Source: an uncultured Caulobacterales bacterium (lineage in GTDB: Bacteria; Pseudomonadota; Alphaproteobacteria; Caulobacterales; Caulobacteraceae). Taken from it: a stretch of DNA of 64,000 nucleotides. Every line of letters starts with the position of its first letter. Within the stretch, counting starts at the first letter, position 1. This document shows positions 37,685-45,094 of this stretch, piece by piece. The stretch lies in assembly GCA_903837135.1 (NCBI GenBank), contig CAILTK010000051.1, positions 62,001 to 126,000 of the forward strand, written 5' to 3'. Under the pieces are notes generated by a model. It saw only the letters and a program-made list of their open reading frames with translations. It was not told the origin of the DNA and did not search any database. Position numbers and translations under genes: made by a program.

Positions 37685-38608
37685 TCATCCGGCCGGCGTG
37701 GGCGCGGGCGGCGTCGCGGCGGTCTGGCCCGCGGCGGCCATGCCCAGGATCGCGCCGGGGTTCATGGCGTCGACCATCGACGAGGGGATCAGAATGGTGG
37801 CGCCGCGCTCCTTGGTGGTTTCGTAGATGATGTTCATGGCGCGCAACTGCAGGGCGGTGGGACAGCGGGCGTAGATCTCGGCCGCCTCGACGAACTTGTG
37901 CGCCACCTGCAGCTCGGCCTGGCCGAGGTGGATGCGGGCGGCGGCCTCGCGCTGGGCCTGGGCCTCGCGGCTCATGGCGTCCTGCAAGGCGTCGGGCACG
38001 CCGATGTCGCGGATCTCCACCGAGATTGCGGTGACGCCCCATTCGGCGGTCTTGCGGCCGATCTCCTCGCGCAGCAGTTCGTCGCCGAGCTTGCGGTCGG
38101 CGAGCAGGGACGACAGCAGGGACGAGCCGACCATTTCCCGCAGCGAGGTCTGCGCCACCCGGTTGATGGCGCTGCGATAGTCGGTGATCTCCAGCGCCGC
38201 CCGCTCCGGATCGTGGATCTGCCAGAACACCACGGCGTCCACGTCGACCGGCACCGTGTCCTTCGACAGGGCCTGTTCGGCGTTGAACTCGGTGGTCTGG
38301 ATGCGCTGGTCGAGCCAGGCGGCGACCTCGTCCATGAAGGGCACGATCATGAACAGTCCAGGCCCGCGAATGGCCTTGAGCTTGCCGAGGCGGAGCACGA
38401 CCGCCCGGTCCCATTGGTTGGCCATCTTCAGCGACAGGGTGGTGAGCACGGCCAGGATCGCCAGGACGCCCCCGACGCCGTAGAGAAGCGGGATCCCGTC
38501 GCCGCCGGCGCCGGCGAAGCTGAGGCCGGCCAGCACCAGCAGCACCGCGGCGATCAGCCGGGCCGGCGCATTGCCGCCGCGGTTGCGCGGATAATAGGTC
38601 GAGTTCAT
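37685..38608 (-). CDS. Slipin (SPFH/stomatin-family) membrane protein
   Basis: A 307-residue protein with an N-terminal membrane hairpin (ARLIAAVLLVLAGLSFAGAG and GGVLAILAVLTTLSL), then the SPFH domain (QWDRAVVLRLGKLKAIRGPGLFMIVPF, VDVDAVVFWQIHDPERAALEI) and a C-terminal helical region (AQAQREAAARIHLGQAEL). Slipins form membrane microdomain rings and often work with an NfeD protein; no nfeD is visible here. The ATG overlaps the stop of gntR by four bases, so the regulator and slipin are translated together. Confidence 0.9.
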   Translation of the reverse strand: MNSTYYPRNRGGNAPARLIAAVLLVLAGLSFAGAGGDGIPLLYGVGGVLAILAVLTTLSLKMANQWDRAVVLRLGKLKAIRGPGLFMIVPFMDEVAAWLDQRIQTTEFNAEQALSKDTVPVDVDAVVFWQIHDPERAALEITDYRSAINRVAQTSLREMVGSSLLSSLLADRKLGDELLREEIGRKTAEWGVTAISVEIRDIGVPDALQDAMSREAQAQREAAARIHLGQAELQVAHKFVEAAEIYARCPTALQLRAMNIIYETTKERGATILIPSSMVDAMNPGAILGMAAAGQTAATPPAPTPAG

Positions 38609-39030
38609 CGGACGTCCTCCTTCTCGGCGGCCAGGGCCGCGATGCGGTGGGAGAGCGCCAGGGGATCGACCCCGAGCGCTGCGGCGGCGGCCAGGGTCTG
38701 GCGCGCCAGGGTTTCGAGGTCGGTCAGGGTTTCGAGGTCGGTCAGGGTTTGCCGGCTCTCGACGGCGGGCGGCGCCTCGGCGACGAAGCTGCCGCGCCCG
38801 CGCACCAGCACCACCGCGCCGAGCCGCTCGAGCTCCTCGTAGGCGTGGCGCACGGTGTTGAGGTCGACGCGGACGGCCACCGCCACCTGCCGCATGGTCG
38901 GCATCTGCGCGCCGGGCTGCAGGGCGCCGGCGCCGATCAGCCGCAGGAACTGTTCGCGCAGCTGCACATAGATCGGCACCCCCGAGGATTCGATCCGCAG
39001 CGCCGAGAGGCTGTGCGAGTGTGTATGCAT
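38605..39030 (-). CDS. GntR-family transcriptional regulator (YtrA-like)
   Basis: A 141-residue regulator. The winged helix covers about residues 10-75 (VPIYVQLREQFLRLIGAGAL, MRQVAVAVRVDLNTVRHAYEELERLGAV, RGRGSFVAE). The short C-terminal part has no ligand domain and holds an in-frame duplication (TLTDLETLTDLETL) from an 18-base tandem repeat. I chose the ATG at 39030: TTGACA (39067-39062) and TTGTAT (39042-39037) place transcription at about that ATG, so the mRNA may be leaderless. GTG 39051 would add seven residues. It probably represses itself and slipin through a palindrome over its start. Confidence 0.82.
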   Translation of the reverse strand: MHTHSHSLSALRIESSGVPIYVQLREQFLRLIGAGALQPGAQMPTMRQVAVAVRVDLNTVRHAYEELERLGAVVLVRGRGSFVAEAPPAVESRQTLTDLETLTDLETLARQTLAAAAALGVDPLALSHRIAALAAEKEDVR

Positions 39031-39034
39031 ACAC
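39021..39034. promoter_or_regulatory. Palindromic operator over the gntR start codon
   Basis: GTGTATGCATACAC is a 14-base perfect palindrome of the GT-N-TA-N-AC kind bound by GntR proteins. It overlaps the ATG at 39030 and the predicted transcription start, just downstream of a TTGACA/TTGTAT promoter on the - strand. Confidence 0.65.
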
Positions 39035-39106
39035 TCATACAATCCGCCCACACGTTGAGCTTGTCAATCAGACGGAGTTTCCGCGTCTTTCGCCGCCGGC
39101 GGGGGG

Positions 39107-40057
39107 TCAGCGCGCCGCGCGCCGGGCCTCGATCGCGTCCCACATCAGGGCGGTGGCGTCGACGCCGGTGAACCGCTGAAGCTGACGGGCGCCCGTGGGC
39201 GAGGTGACGTTGATCTCGGTCAGGAAGTCGCCGATCACGTCGATGCCGACGAAGATCAGGCCGCGGGCCTTCAGCTCCGGCCCGATCTGGCGGCAGATCT
39301 CGTGGTCGCGCGCGGTGAGCTCCACGGCGTCGGCGCGCCCGCCGCGCGCGAGGTTGGAGCGCACCTGGCCCTCGGCGGGGATGCGATTGATGGCGCCGAC
39401 CGGCGCCCCGTCGACCAGGAGGATCCGCTTGTCGCCCTTGGACACGGCCGGAATGAACTTCTGGCCGATTACCGGCTCGCGGCCGATCAGGGCGTGCAGC
39501 TCCAACAGGGCGTCGAGATTGGGATCGTCCTTCTTCAGCTTGACCACGCCCGATCCGCCGCCGCCGTAGAGCGGCTTCAGCACCATGTCGCCGTGACGGG
39601 CGTGGAAGTCGTGCAGGGCGTCGGCGTCCGAGGTGATCAGGGTCGGCGGCTGCAGCCCCTCGAACTGGGTGACGAACAGCTTCTCGGGCGCATTGCGCAC
39701 CTCGAACGGGTTGTTGACCACCAGGGTCCTGGGATGGATCTGCTCGAGGACGTGGGTGGTGGTGATGTAGGCCAGGTCGAACGGCGGATCCTGGCGCAGC
39801 AGCACCACGTCGAAGGTGGACAGGTCGATCACCTCCGCCGCGCCCGAGGTGGCGTGCTCGCCGCGCGGGCCCTCGCGCACCTCCAGCCTATGGGCGCGGG
39901 CGGTGACGCGGCGATCCTCGGTCGACAGGGCGGCCGGCGCGTACCACCACAGCTGATGGCCGCGGAGCTGGGCGTTCAACGCCATCAGGAAGGAGGTGTC
40001 GGTGTCGGGATTGATCCCATGCACCGGGTCCATCTGGATCGCGACCTTGAGGGACAT
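39107..40057 (-). CDS. gshB: Glutathione synthetase
   Basis: A 316-residue ATP-grasp enzyme that joins gamma-glutamylcysteine and glycine. It begins [58 protein letters not shown] (ATP loop) and [21 protein letters not shown] (metal and product site) are diagnostic. The ATG at 40057 is preceded by GGAGCTCCC; an in-frame ATG at 40084 would add nine residues. The presence of gshB agrees with the nearby GST. Confidence 0.97.
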   Translation of the reverse strand: MSLKVAIQMDPVHGINPDTDTSFLMALNAQLRGHQLWWYAPAALSTEDRRVTARAHRLEVREGPRGEHATSGAAEVIDLSTFDVVLLRQDPPFDLAYITTTHVLEQIHPRTLVVNNPFEVRNAPEKLFVTQFEGLQPPTLITSDADALHDFHARHGDMVLKPLYGGGGSGVVKLKKDDPNLDALLELHALIGREPVIGQKFIPAVSKGDKRILLVDGAPVGAINRIPAEGQVRSNLARGGRADAVELTARDHEICRQIGPELKARGLIFVGIDVIGDFLTEINVTSPTGARQLQRFTGVDATALMWDAIEARRAAR

Positions 40058-40115
40058 GGGAGCTCCGGATGGGGACGAGTTCACGATCTAGGCGCGCTTT
40101 GCCGCGACGCCAAGG

Positions 40116-40643
40116 TCAGCCGTTGGCGACGCCGCCGGGCGCGTGGGCCGGCAGGACGCCGAGCAGCTCGATCTTGAACACCAGCACCGAATTGGGCGGG
40201 ATCACCCGGCCGGCGCCGCGCGAGCCATAGCCGAGCTTGGACGGCAGGTAGATGAACCAGGTGTCGCCGACATGCATCCTCGGCAGCGCCTCCATCCAGC
40301 CCGGCACCAGCTCGTCCAGCGTCATCACCGCCGGCTGGCCGTTGCGGTAGGTGCTGTCGAACACCGTGCCGTCGACCAGCGTGCCCTCATAGTTGATCTT
40401 GATCTCGTCGCCCTTGCGCGGGCTGGGCGCGCCGGGCGGGCCGGCGCTCGCCACCCGGTACTGCAGGCCGTCGGGCAGCACCGTCACGCCCGGCGCCTTG
40501 GCGTTCTTGGCCAGGAAGCTGGCCCCGTCGGGCGTGTCGACCGCCGCGCCGTTCTGCGCGGCGGGCGCCGTGGGCTTGGGGCCGCAGGCGGCGAGAGCGG
40601 CGGCGAGCAGCAGCGCCGGGATCAGTCGAACGGGCAGGAACAT
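40116..40643 (-). CDS. FKBP-type peptidyl-prolyl isomerase lipoprotein
   Basis: A 175-residue protein. The N-terminus (MFLPVRLIPALLLAAALAAC) is a lipoprotein signal peptide with lipobox LAAC, so it is membrane-anchored in the periplasm. A Pro/Ala linker leads to one FKBP domain (KGDEIKINYEGTLVDGTVFDS, PGWMEALPRMHVGDTWFIYLP, GYGSRGAGRVIPPNSVLVFKIELL). It assists folding of exported proteins. It lies eight bases downstream of ilvA. Confidence 0.92.
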   Translation of the reverse strand: MFLPVRLIPALLLAAALAACGPKPTAPAAQNGAAVDTPDGASFLAKNAKAPGVTVLPDGLQYRVASAGPPGAPSPRKGDEIKINYEGTLVDGTVFDSTYRNGQPAVMTLDELVPGWMEALPRMHVGDTWFIYLPSKLGYGSRGAGRVIPPNSVLVFKIELLGVLPAHAPGGVANG

Positions 40644-40651
40644 GGGGAGCC

Positions 40652-41893
40652 TTAGCGTTGGCGCGGCGCGTAGCCCTGCACCCGGAGCGCCTCGACGACC
40701 TCCTGGCTATGGGCTGCGTCGCGGGTCTCGATCAGAATGTCGAACTCGGCGCCCTTGGCGGGCACGTCGAGGGCCAGGCGATTGTGCGCCACCTCGATGA
40801 TGTTGGCGCCGCAGCCGCCGATGATGTTGGAGACGGCGCCGAGCAGGCCCGGCCGGTCGTCGCCGACGATGCGCAGGGAGACGATCCGCTTCTCGCGCAC
40901 CAGCTCCCGCGTCAGCACCGAGGCCAGGAGGCGGCTGTCGATGTTGCCGCCGGAGATCACCACCCCGGTCTTCCGCCCGCCGAACATCTGCGGATAGGTG
41001 AGCAGGGCCGCCAGGGCCGCCGCGCCGGCGCCCTCGACGATGGTCTTCTCCACATTGGCGTAGAGGGCCACGGCCTGCTCCAGCTGCGGCTCCTCCACCA
41101 GAAGCACGTCCTGGATCAGCGGCCGCAGGATGGCGTAGGTCAGCTCGCCCACCGCCTTCACGGCGATGCCTTCGGCGATGGTCTGGCCGCCGCCGGAGGA
41201 CTTCAGCCCGCGCATCCGGTTGGTGAACGATGGGTACATGGCCGGCTCTACGCCATAGAGGGCGATCTCGGGCCGGATGGCCTTGGCCGCGGTGGCCATG
41301 CCCGCCATCAGCCCGCCGCCGCCGATCGGCACGACCAGCGCCTCGAGATCCGGCGCGTCCTCCAGCATCTCCAGCGCCACCGTGCCCTGGCCGGCGATCA
41401 CGTCCGGATCATTGAACGGATGGACGAACACCAGCTGTCGCTGCTCGCAGAGCACCTCGGCGCGCGCGGCCGCCTCGTCATAGGTCTCGCCCTCCAGCAC
41501 CACTTCGGCGCCGAAGTCGCGCGTATGCTCGACCTTCACCGTCGGGGTGTTGCGCGGCATGACGATCACGGCCGGCACGCCGAGGTTGGCGGCATGGTAG
41601 GCCAGGGCCTGGGCGTGGTTGCCGGCCGAGGCGGCGATGACCCCGCGCCGCCGCTCGCTGTCGCTCATCAGCAGCAGTTTGTTCAGCGCGCCGCGCTCCT
41701 TGTAGGCGGCGGTGAACTGCAGGTTCTCGAACTTGACCCATACCTCGGTCCCGCAGATGCGCGACAGGGTGCGCGAGAGCCGGCAGGGCGTCCGCTCGAT
41801 GCGGCCCTTCAGGCGCTCGGCGGCCGCGCGGATATCGTCGACGCTCACGACGGTGCGGCTGAAATCGGCGACGGCGGCGGCGGGGACAGACAT
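40652..41893 (-). CDS. ilvA: Threonine ammonia-lyase with C-terminal ACT domain
   Basis: A 413-residue PLP enzyme that deaminates threonine to 2-oxobutanoate for isoleucine. The PLP lysine is K65 in FTAAYKERGALNKLL; the phosphate loop is VVPIGGGGLMAGMA. The last 80 residues are a single ACT domain (RIVSLRIVGDDRPGLLGAVSNI), a TdcB-like architecture shorter than E. coli IlvA, which has two regulatory ACT-like units. It is divergent from the HTH-citrate synthase across a 169-base gap holding an 18-base palindrome. Confidence 0.93.
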   Translation of the reverse strand: MSVPAAAVADFSRTVVSVDDIRAAAERLKGRIERTPCRLSRTLSRICGTEVWVKFENLQFTAAYKERGALNKLLLMSDSERRRGVIAASAGNHAQALAYHAANLGVPAVIVMPRNTPTVKVEHTRDFGAEVVLEGETYDEAAARAEVLCEQRQLVFVHPFNDPDVIAGQGTVALEMLEDAPDLEALVVPIGGGGLMAGMATAAKAIRPEIALYGVEPAMYPSFTNRMRGLKSSGGGQTIAEGIAVKAVGELTYAILRPLIQDVLLVEEPQLEQAVALYANVEKTIVEGAGAAALAALLTYPQMFGGRKTGVVISGGNIDSRLLASVLTRELVREKRIVSLRIVGDDRPGLLGAVSNIIGGCGANIIEVAHNRLALDVPAKGAEFDILIETRDAAHSQEVVEALRVQGYAPRQR

Positions 41894-42012
41894 GGAGCGA
41901 TCCTGTAGCGCGGCTGTCCATAAAGGGTTTTCGGCGTCGAGGGAAACGCCGGCGCGCCACGGCGGCGCCCGCCGCGCACGAAACGCCGTGCGCGACCCCA
42001 CCGCATCAGCGT

Positions 42013-42030
42013 ATACGTTGATCAACGTAT
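42013..42030. promoter_or_regulatory. 18-base perfect palindrome between ilvA and HTH-citrate synthase
   Basis: ATACGTTGATCAACGTAT is a perfect 18-base dyad, 32 bases upstream of the citrate-synthase start and 120 bases from the ilvA start. Length and symmetry suit a MerR-type or similar dimeric regulator; the citrate synthase itself carries a MerR-like DNA-binding domain. Confidence 0.65.
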
Positions 42031-42062
42031 CGAGACCGTGACCGCGGGGAGCGAAGACCGGC

Positions 42063-43238
42063 ATGCCAGAGACCTGGATTTCCGCGGAGGAGGCGCAGGC
42101 GCGCCTCGGGGTCAAGCTGCAGACCCTGTACGCTTACGCCTCGCGCGGCCTGATCGCCAACCGGGCCGACACCCGCGACCCGCGGCGCAGCCTCTACGCG
42201 GCCGAGGACGTCGCCCGCCTCACCCTGCGCAAGATGCGCGGACGCCGCGCCTCGGTCGCCCAGGAGGCCTTGAGCTTCGGCGAGCCCGTGCTGACCAGCG
42301 CCCTCACGACCATCGCCGGGGGGCGGCTCTACTATCGCGGTCAGGACGCCGCCGAACTGGCCGGCGCGGCGACGCTCGAGGACGTGGCCCGCCTGCTGTG
42401 GGCCTGCGACGAGGATCCGTTCCAGACCCTGTCGGCGCACCCGGTGGCCGTGTCGGGCCCGGACAGCCGCGCCCGCGCCTTCGCTCTTCTGGCCCACCGG
42501 GCGGCCAACGACCTCGCCACCTCCGGCCGGGCCGAGCGGGCGCTGCAACGCGAAGCGTCCTCGGTGCTCGCCGATCTCGTCGACGCCATGTGCGCCGCCT
42601 CGCGCAGCGGACCGATGCACGAGCGGCTGGCGCGCACCTGGCGGGTCGAGGGCGCGAGGGTCGACATCCTTCGGCGCGTGCTGGTCCTGACCGCCGACCA
42701 CGAACTCAACGCGTCGACCTTCGCCGCCCGCGTCGCGGCCTCCACCGGGGCGGGGCTGGCGGCCTCGGCCCTGGCCGGGCTCGCCGCCCTGTCCGGGCCG
42801 TTGCACGGCGGGATGACGGTCCAGGTCAACGGCTTCGTGGCCGACGCGCGCCGGGCGACCGACGCGCGCACCGCGGCCATGCAGCGCCTCGCCCAGGGCC
42901 TGGACGTGCCCGGCTTCGGCCATCCGCTCTACCCGCACGGCGATCCGCGCGCCAAGGCCCTGCAGGCGGCGCTGCCCTATTCGGACGAGATGTACGCCAT
43001 CGCCCAGGCCGGTGAGAGCGTCACCGGCGCGCCGCCGAACCTGGATTTCGCCCTGGTGGCCCTCTGCCGCACGCTGAACCTTCCGAGCGACGCGCCCTTC
43101 ACCCTCTTCACCGTCGGCCGCACGGTGGGATGGCTGGCGCACGCCCTGGAGCAGCGCAGCGCCGGCGGCGGCCTGATCCGTCCTCGGGCGCGCTACGTGG
43201 GGCCGTCCCCACCCCCGGCGGCGGCGCCCGTGGACTGA
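42063..43238 (+). CDS. Citrate synthase family protein with N-terminal helix-turn-helix
   Basis: A 391-residue fusion. Residues 1-60 form a MerR-like/excisionase-type winged helix (WISAEEAQARLGVKLQTLYAYASRGLI, DPRRSLYAAEDVARL). The rest is the citrate-synthase fold with the expected histidines and aspartate region: LTADHELNASTF, SGPLHGGMTVQV, and PGFGHPLYPHGDPRA. Overall it is near normal length but with a shortened N-terminal small domain. It may be a citrate or methylcitrate synthase, or a regulator sensing acyl-CoA or oxaloacetate. Its 3' end overlaps convergent moeB by 46 bases. Confidence 0.88.
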   Translation: MPETWISAEEAQARLGVKLQTLYAYASRGLIANRADTRDPRRSLYAAEDVARLTLRKMRGRRASVAQEALSFGEPVLTSALTTIAGGRLYYRGQDAAELAGAATLEDVARLLWACDEDPFQTLSAHPVAVSGPDSRARAFALLAHRAANDLATSGRAERALQREASSVLADLVDAMCAASRSGPMHERLARTWRVEGARVDILRRVLVLTADHELNASTFAARVAASTGAGLAASALAGLAALSGPLHGGMTVQVNGFVADARRATDARTAAMQRLAQGLDVPGFGHPLYPHGDPRAKALQAALPYSDEMYAIAQAGESVTGAPPNLDFALVALCRTLNLPSDAPFTLFTVGRTVGWLAHALEQRSAGGGLIRPRARYVGPSPPPAAAPVD

Positions 43239-43981
43239 GGCTGGCCGCAGACCGGGCAGGCGGGATCGGCGCCGACGCGCACGGTGCGGGTCTCCGCCGC
43301 CAGGGCGTCATAGATCAGCAGCCGCCCGGTCAGGTCCTCGCCCGCTCCGGTGATGCGCTTGATCGCCTCCATCGCCATCAGGGCGCCGATGACCCCGCCG
43401 AGCGCCCCGACCACGCCGACCGCGGCGCAGGTCTCGGCCTCCGCCGGGGTTTCCGGCACGAGACACTGGTAGCAGGGCCGGCCGGCGAACACGCCGACCT
43501 GCCCGGTCCAGCGGGCGATGGCGCCCGACACCAGCGGAACGCCGGCGGCGACGCAGGCGGCGTTGATGGCGAACCGGCTGGCGAAATCGTCCGTCCCGTC
43601 CAGCACCAGCTGATACCCCGCGATCACCGCCGCGGCGTTCTCGGCGGAGACCGCCAGCGCGTGGCCCTCCACCTGCACCAAGGGATTGAGCGCCGCCAGC
43701 CGGTCACGGCCGGCGTCGACCTTCAGGGCCCCGACGTCGTCGGTGGCGAACAGGATCTGGCGCTGCAGGTTGGACAGGGCGACGGTGTCGGGGTCGCACA
43801 GGCCGATCACGCCGACCCCGGCCGCCGCGAGATAGAGCGCCGCGGGCGAGCCCAGACCGCCGGCCCCGACGATCAGCACACGCGCCGCCTTCAGTTTCTG
43901 CTGCCCCGGCCCGCCGATCTCGCGCAGGACCAGATGGCGGGCGTAGCGCGCGACGTCGTCGGGGGAAAACGGCTGATCCAT
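43193..43981 (-). CDS. moeB: MoeB/ThiF-family E1-like adenylyltransferase
   Basis: A 262-residue enzyme that adenylates the C-terminus of a small ubiquitin-like sulphur carrier (MoaD or ThiS). It begins YARHLVLREIGGPGQQKLKAARV, with the nucleotide loop LIVGAGGLGSPAALYLAAAG, LCDPDTVALSNLQRQILF and LDGTDDFASRFAIN. Zinc cysteines are in CYQCLVPE and CPVCGQP. No rhodanese domain is fused. Molybdopterin or thiamine pathway cannot be separated from context. The last 15 codons overlap the citrate-synthase gene on the other strand. Confidence 0.9.
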   Translation of the reverse strand: MDQPFSPDDVARYARHLVLREIGGPGQQKLKAARVLIVGAGGLGSPAALYLAAAGVGVIGLCDPDTVALSNLQRQILFATDDVGALKVDAGRDRLAALNPLVQVEGHALAVSAENAAAVIAGYQLVLDGTDDFASRFAINAACVAAGVPLVSGAIARWTGQVGVFAGRPCYQCLVPETPAEAETCAAVGVVGALGGVIGALMAMEAIKRITGAGEDLTGRLLIYDALAAETRTVRVGADPACPVCGQPQSTGAAAGGGDGPT

Positions 43982-44037
43982 CCGGGCATGGAGCCCCGCC
44001 AGGCCGGCAGGTCAAGCCGGCGAACGCGTCCGCCGCA

Positions 44038-44928
44038 TCAGGCGGCCGCCCCGCCCCAGCGCCGGACCGCCTCGTGTCCGAGCATGGCCACCTTGCGGTC
44101 GAGGCCCCAGTGGTAGCCCGTCAGCCGGCCGTCCTTGGCGATGGCGCGGTGGCAGGGGATCAGGAAGGAGATCGGGTTGGCGCCGATGGCGGCGCCGGCG
44201 GCGCGCGCCGCCTCCGGCTTGCCGGCCCAGGCGGCCACCTGACCGTAGCTGGCGGTGTGGCCGGCGGGAATCCGCAGCAGGGCCTTCCACACCTGCACGT
44301 GGAAGGGCGGCCCCATCAGCACCAGGGGCGGAGCCTGGCCGTCCCCACTGAAGATGGCGGCCGCCGTGACGCCGGCTTTGGCGTCGTCGCGCACCCAGGT
44401 CGCGGCGGGCCAGCGGGCGTGCATGTCGTGGAAGGCGGGCTCTTCCCCGCCCGGCGTGCAGAAGGCGAGACCGCAGAGGCCGCGGGGGGTCTCGGTGACC
44501 AGCGCCAGCCCGAACGGGCTCGGCGCATAGCCGAAGCGGATCTCGACCCCGGCGCCGCGCCGGCGCGCCTCGCCGGGCGTGATCGCCTCCTGCGCCACGA
44601 ACAGGTCGTGCAGGCGTGAGGGACCCGACAGGCCCACGTCGTAGGCGGCGTCGAGCACGGTGGCCCCCTGCTCCAGCCGCCCGCGCGCTTCGGCGTGGGC
44701 GATAGCGGCCATGAAGGTCTTGGGGCTGACGCCGGCCCAGCGGGTGAACACCCGCTGGAAGTGGAACGGCGAGAGACCCACCGCCGCGGCGGCGTCCTCG
44801 AGCGCGGGCCGGTCCTGCCAGCGTCCCGCCAGCCAGGCCAGGGCGTCGGCCATGCGATGGTAGTCGGCCGCCTGCTCGCTCAGGCGGGCGAGGGCGGCGG
44901 CTTGCGCGGTCTCGATCGAGGTCAGCAT
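44038..44928 (-). CDS. AraC-type HTH / methylated-DNA-protein cysteine methyltransferase (Ada-like)
   Basis: A 296-residue fusion. Residues 1-110 are an AraC/XylS helix-turn-helix pair (LEDAAAAVGLSPFHFQRVFTRWAGVSPKTF). The C-terminal 90 residues are O6-alkylguanine-DNA methyltransferase with the alkyl-acceptor Cys in ISFLIPCHRAIAKDGRL. The N-terminal phosphotriester-repair Cys4 domain of E. coli Ada is absent. It directly repairs O6-methylguanine and may control its own or other repair genes. It is 57 bases downstream-adjacent to moeB on the same strand. Confidence 0.93.
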   Translation of the reverse strand: MLTSIETAQAAALARLSEQAADYHRMADALAWLAGRWQDRPALEDAAAAVGLSPFHFQRVFTRWAGVSPKTFMAAIAHAEARGRLEQGATVLDAAYDVGLSGPSRLHDLFVAQEAITPGEARRRGAGVEIRFGYAPSPFGLALVTETPRGLCGLAFCTPGGEEPAFHDMHARWPAATWVRDDAKAGVTAAAIFSGDGQAPPLVLMGPPFHVQVWKALLRIPAGHTASYGQVAAWAGKPEAARAAGAAIGANPISFLIPCHRAIAKDGRLTGYHWGLDRKVAMLGHEAVRRWGGAAA

Positions 44929-44983
44929 GGGCGCATCCTACGCGACGCGGCGCGCGCGATCCGCCCGCTTCTTGCGCTACGCC

Positions 44984-45094
44984 AGAGCAAACCGCCCTTA
45001 AACGGAATCGCTTAAGGGCGGATAATTTGCTCTAGACTCTGAAGTTCAGAGCGCCGCGCGAAAACCGGCTCCCACTCTTGGCGCGGCGCTCTAG
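44984..45094. repeat. Dispersed palindromic element, copy 3 (double hairpin)
   Basis: Two adjacent hairpins. The first pairs AGAGCAAA with TTTGCTCT and CCGCCCTTAA with TTAAGGGCGG (44984-45033). The second is a 12-base perfect stem, AGAGCGCCGCGC (45048-45059) with GCGCGGCGCTCT (45081-45092), whose loop carries AAAACCGGCTCCCACTCTTG. The final CTAG gives the kup stop codon. Related to 3936-4014 and 32926-33031. Confidence 0.82.

Noticed and set aside
38711-38746. CRISPR-like repeat
   Set aside because: Two directly adjacent 18-base units inside a gene; no spacers.
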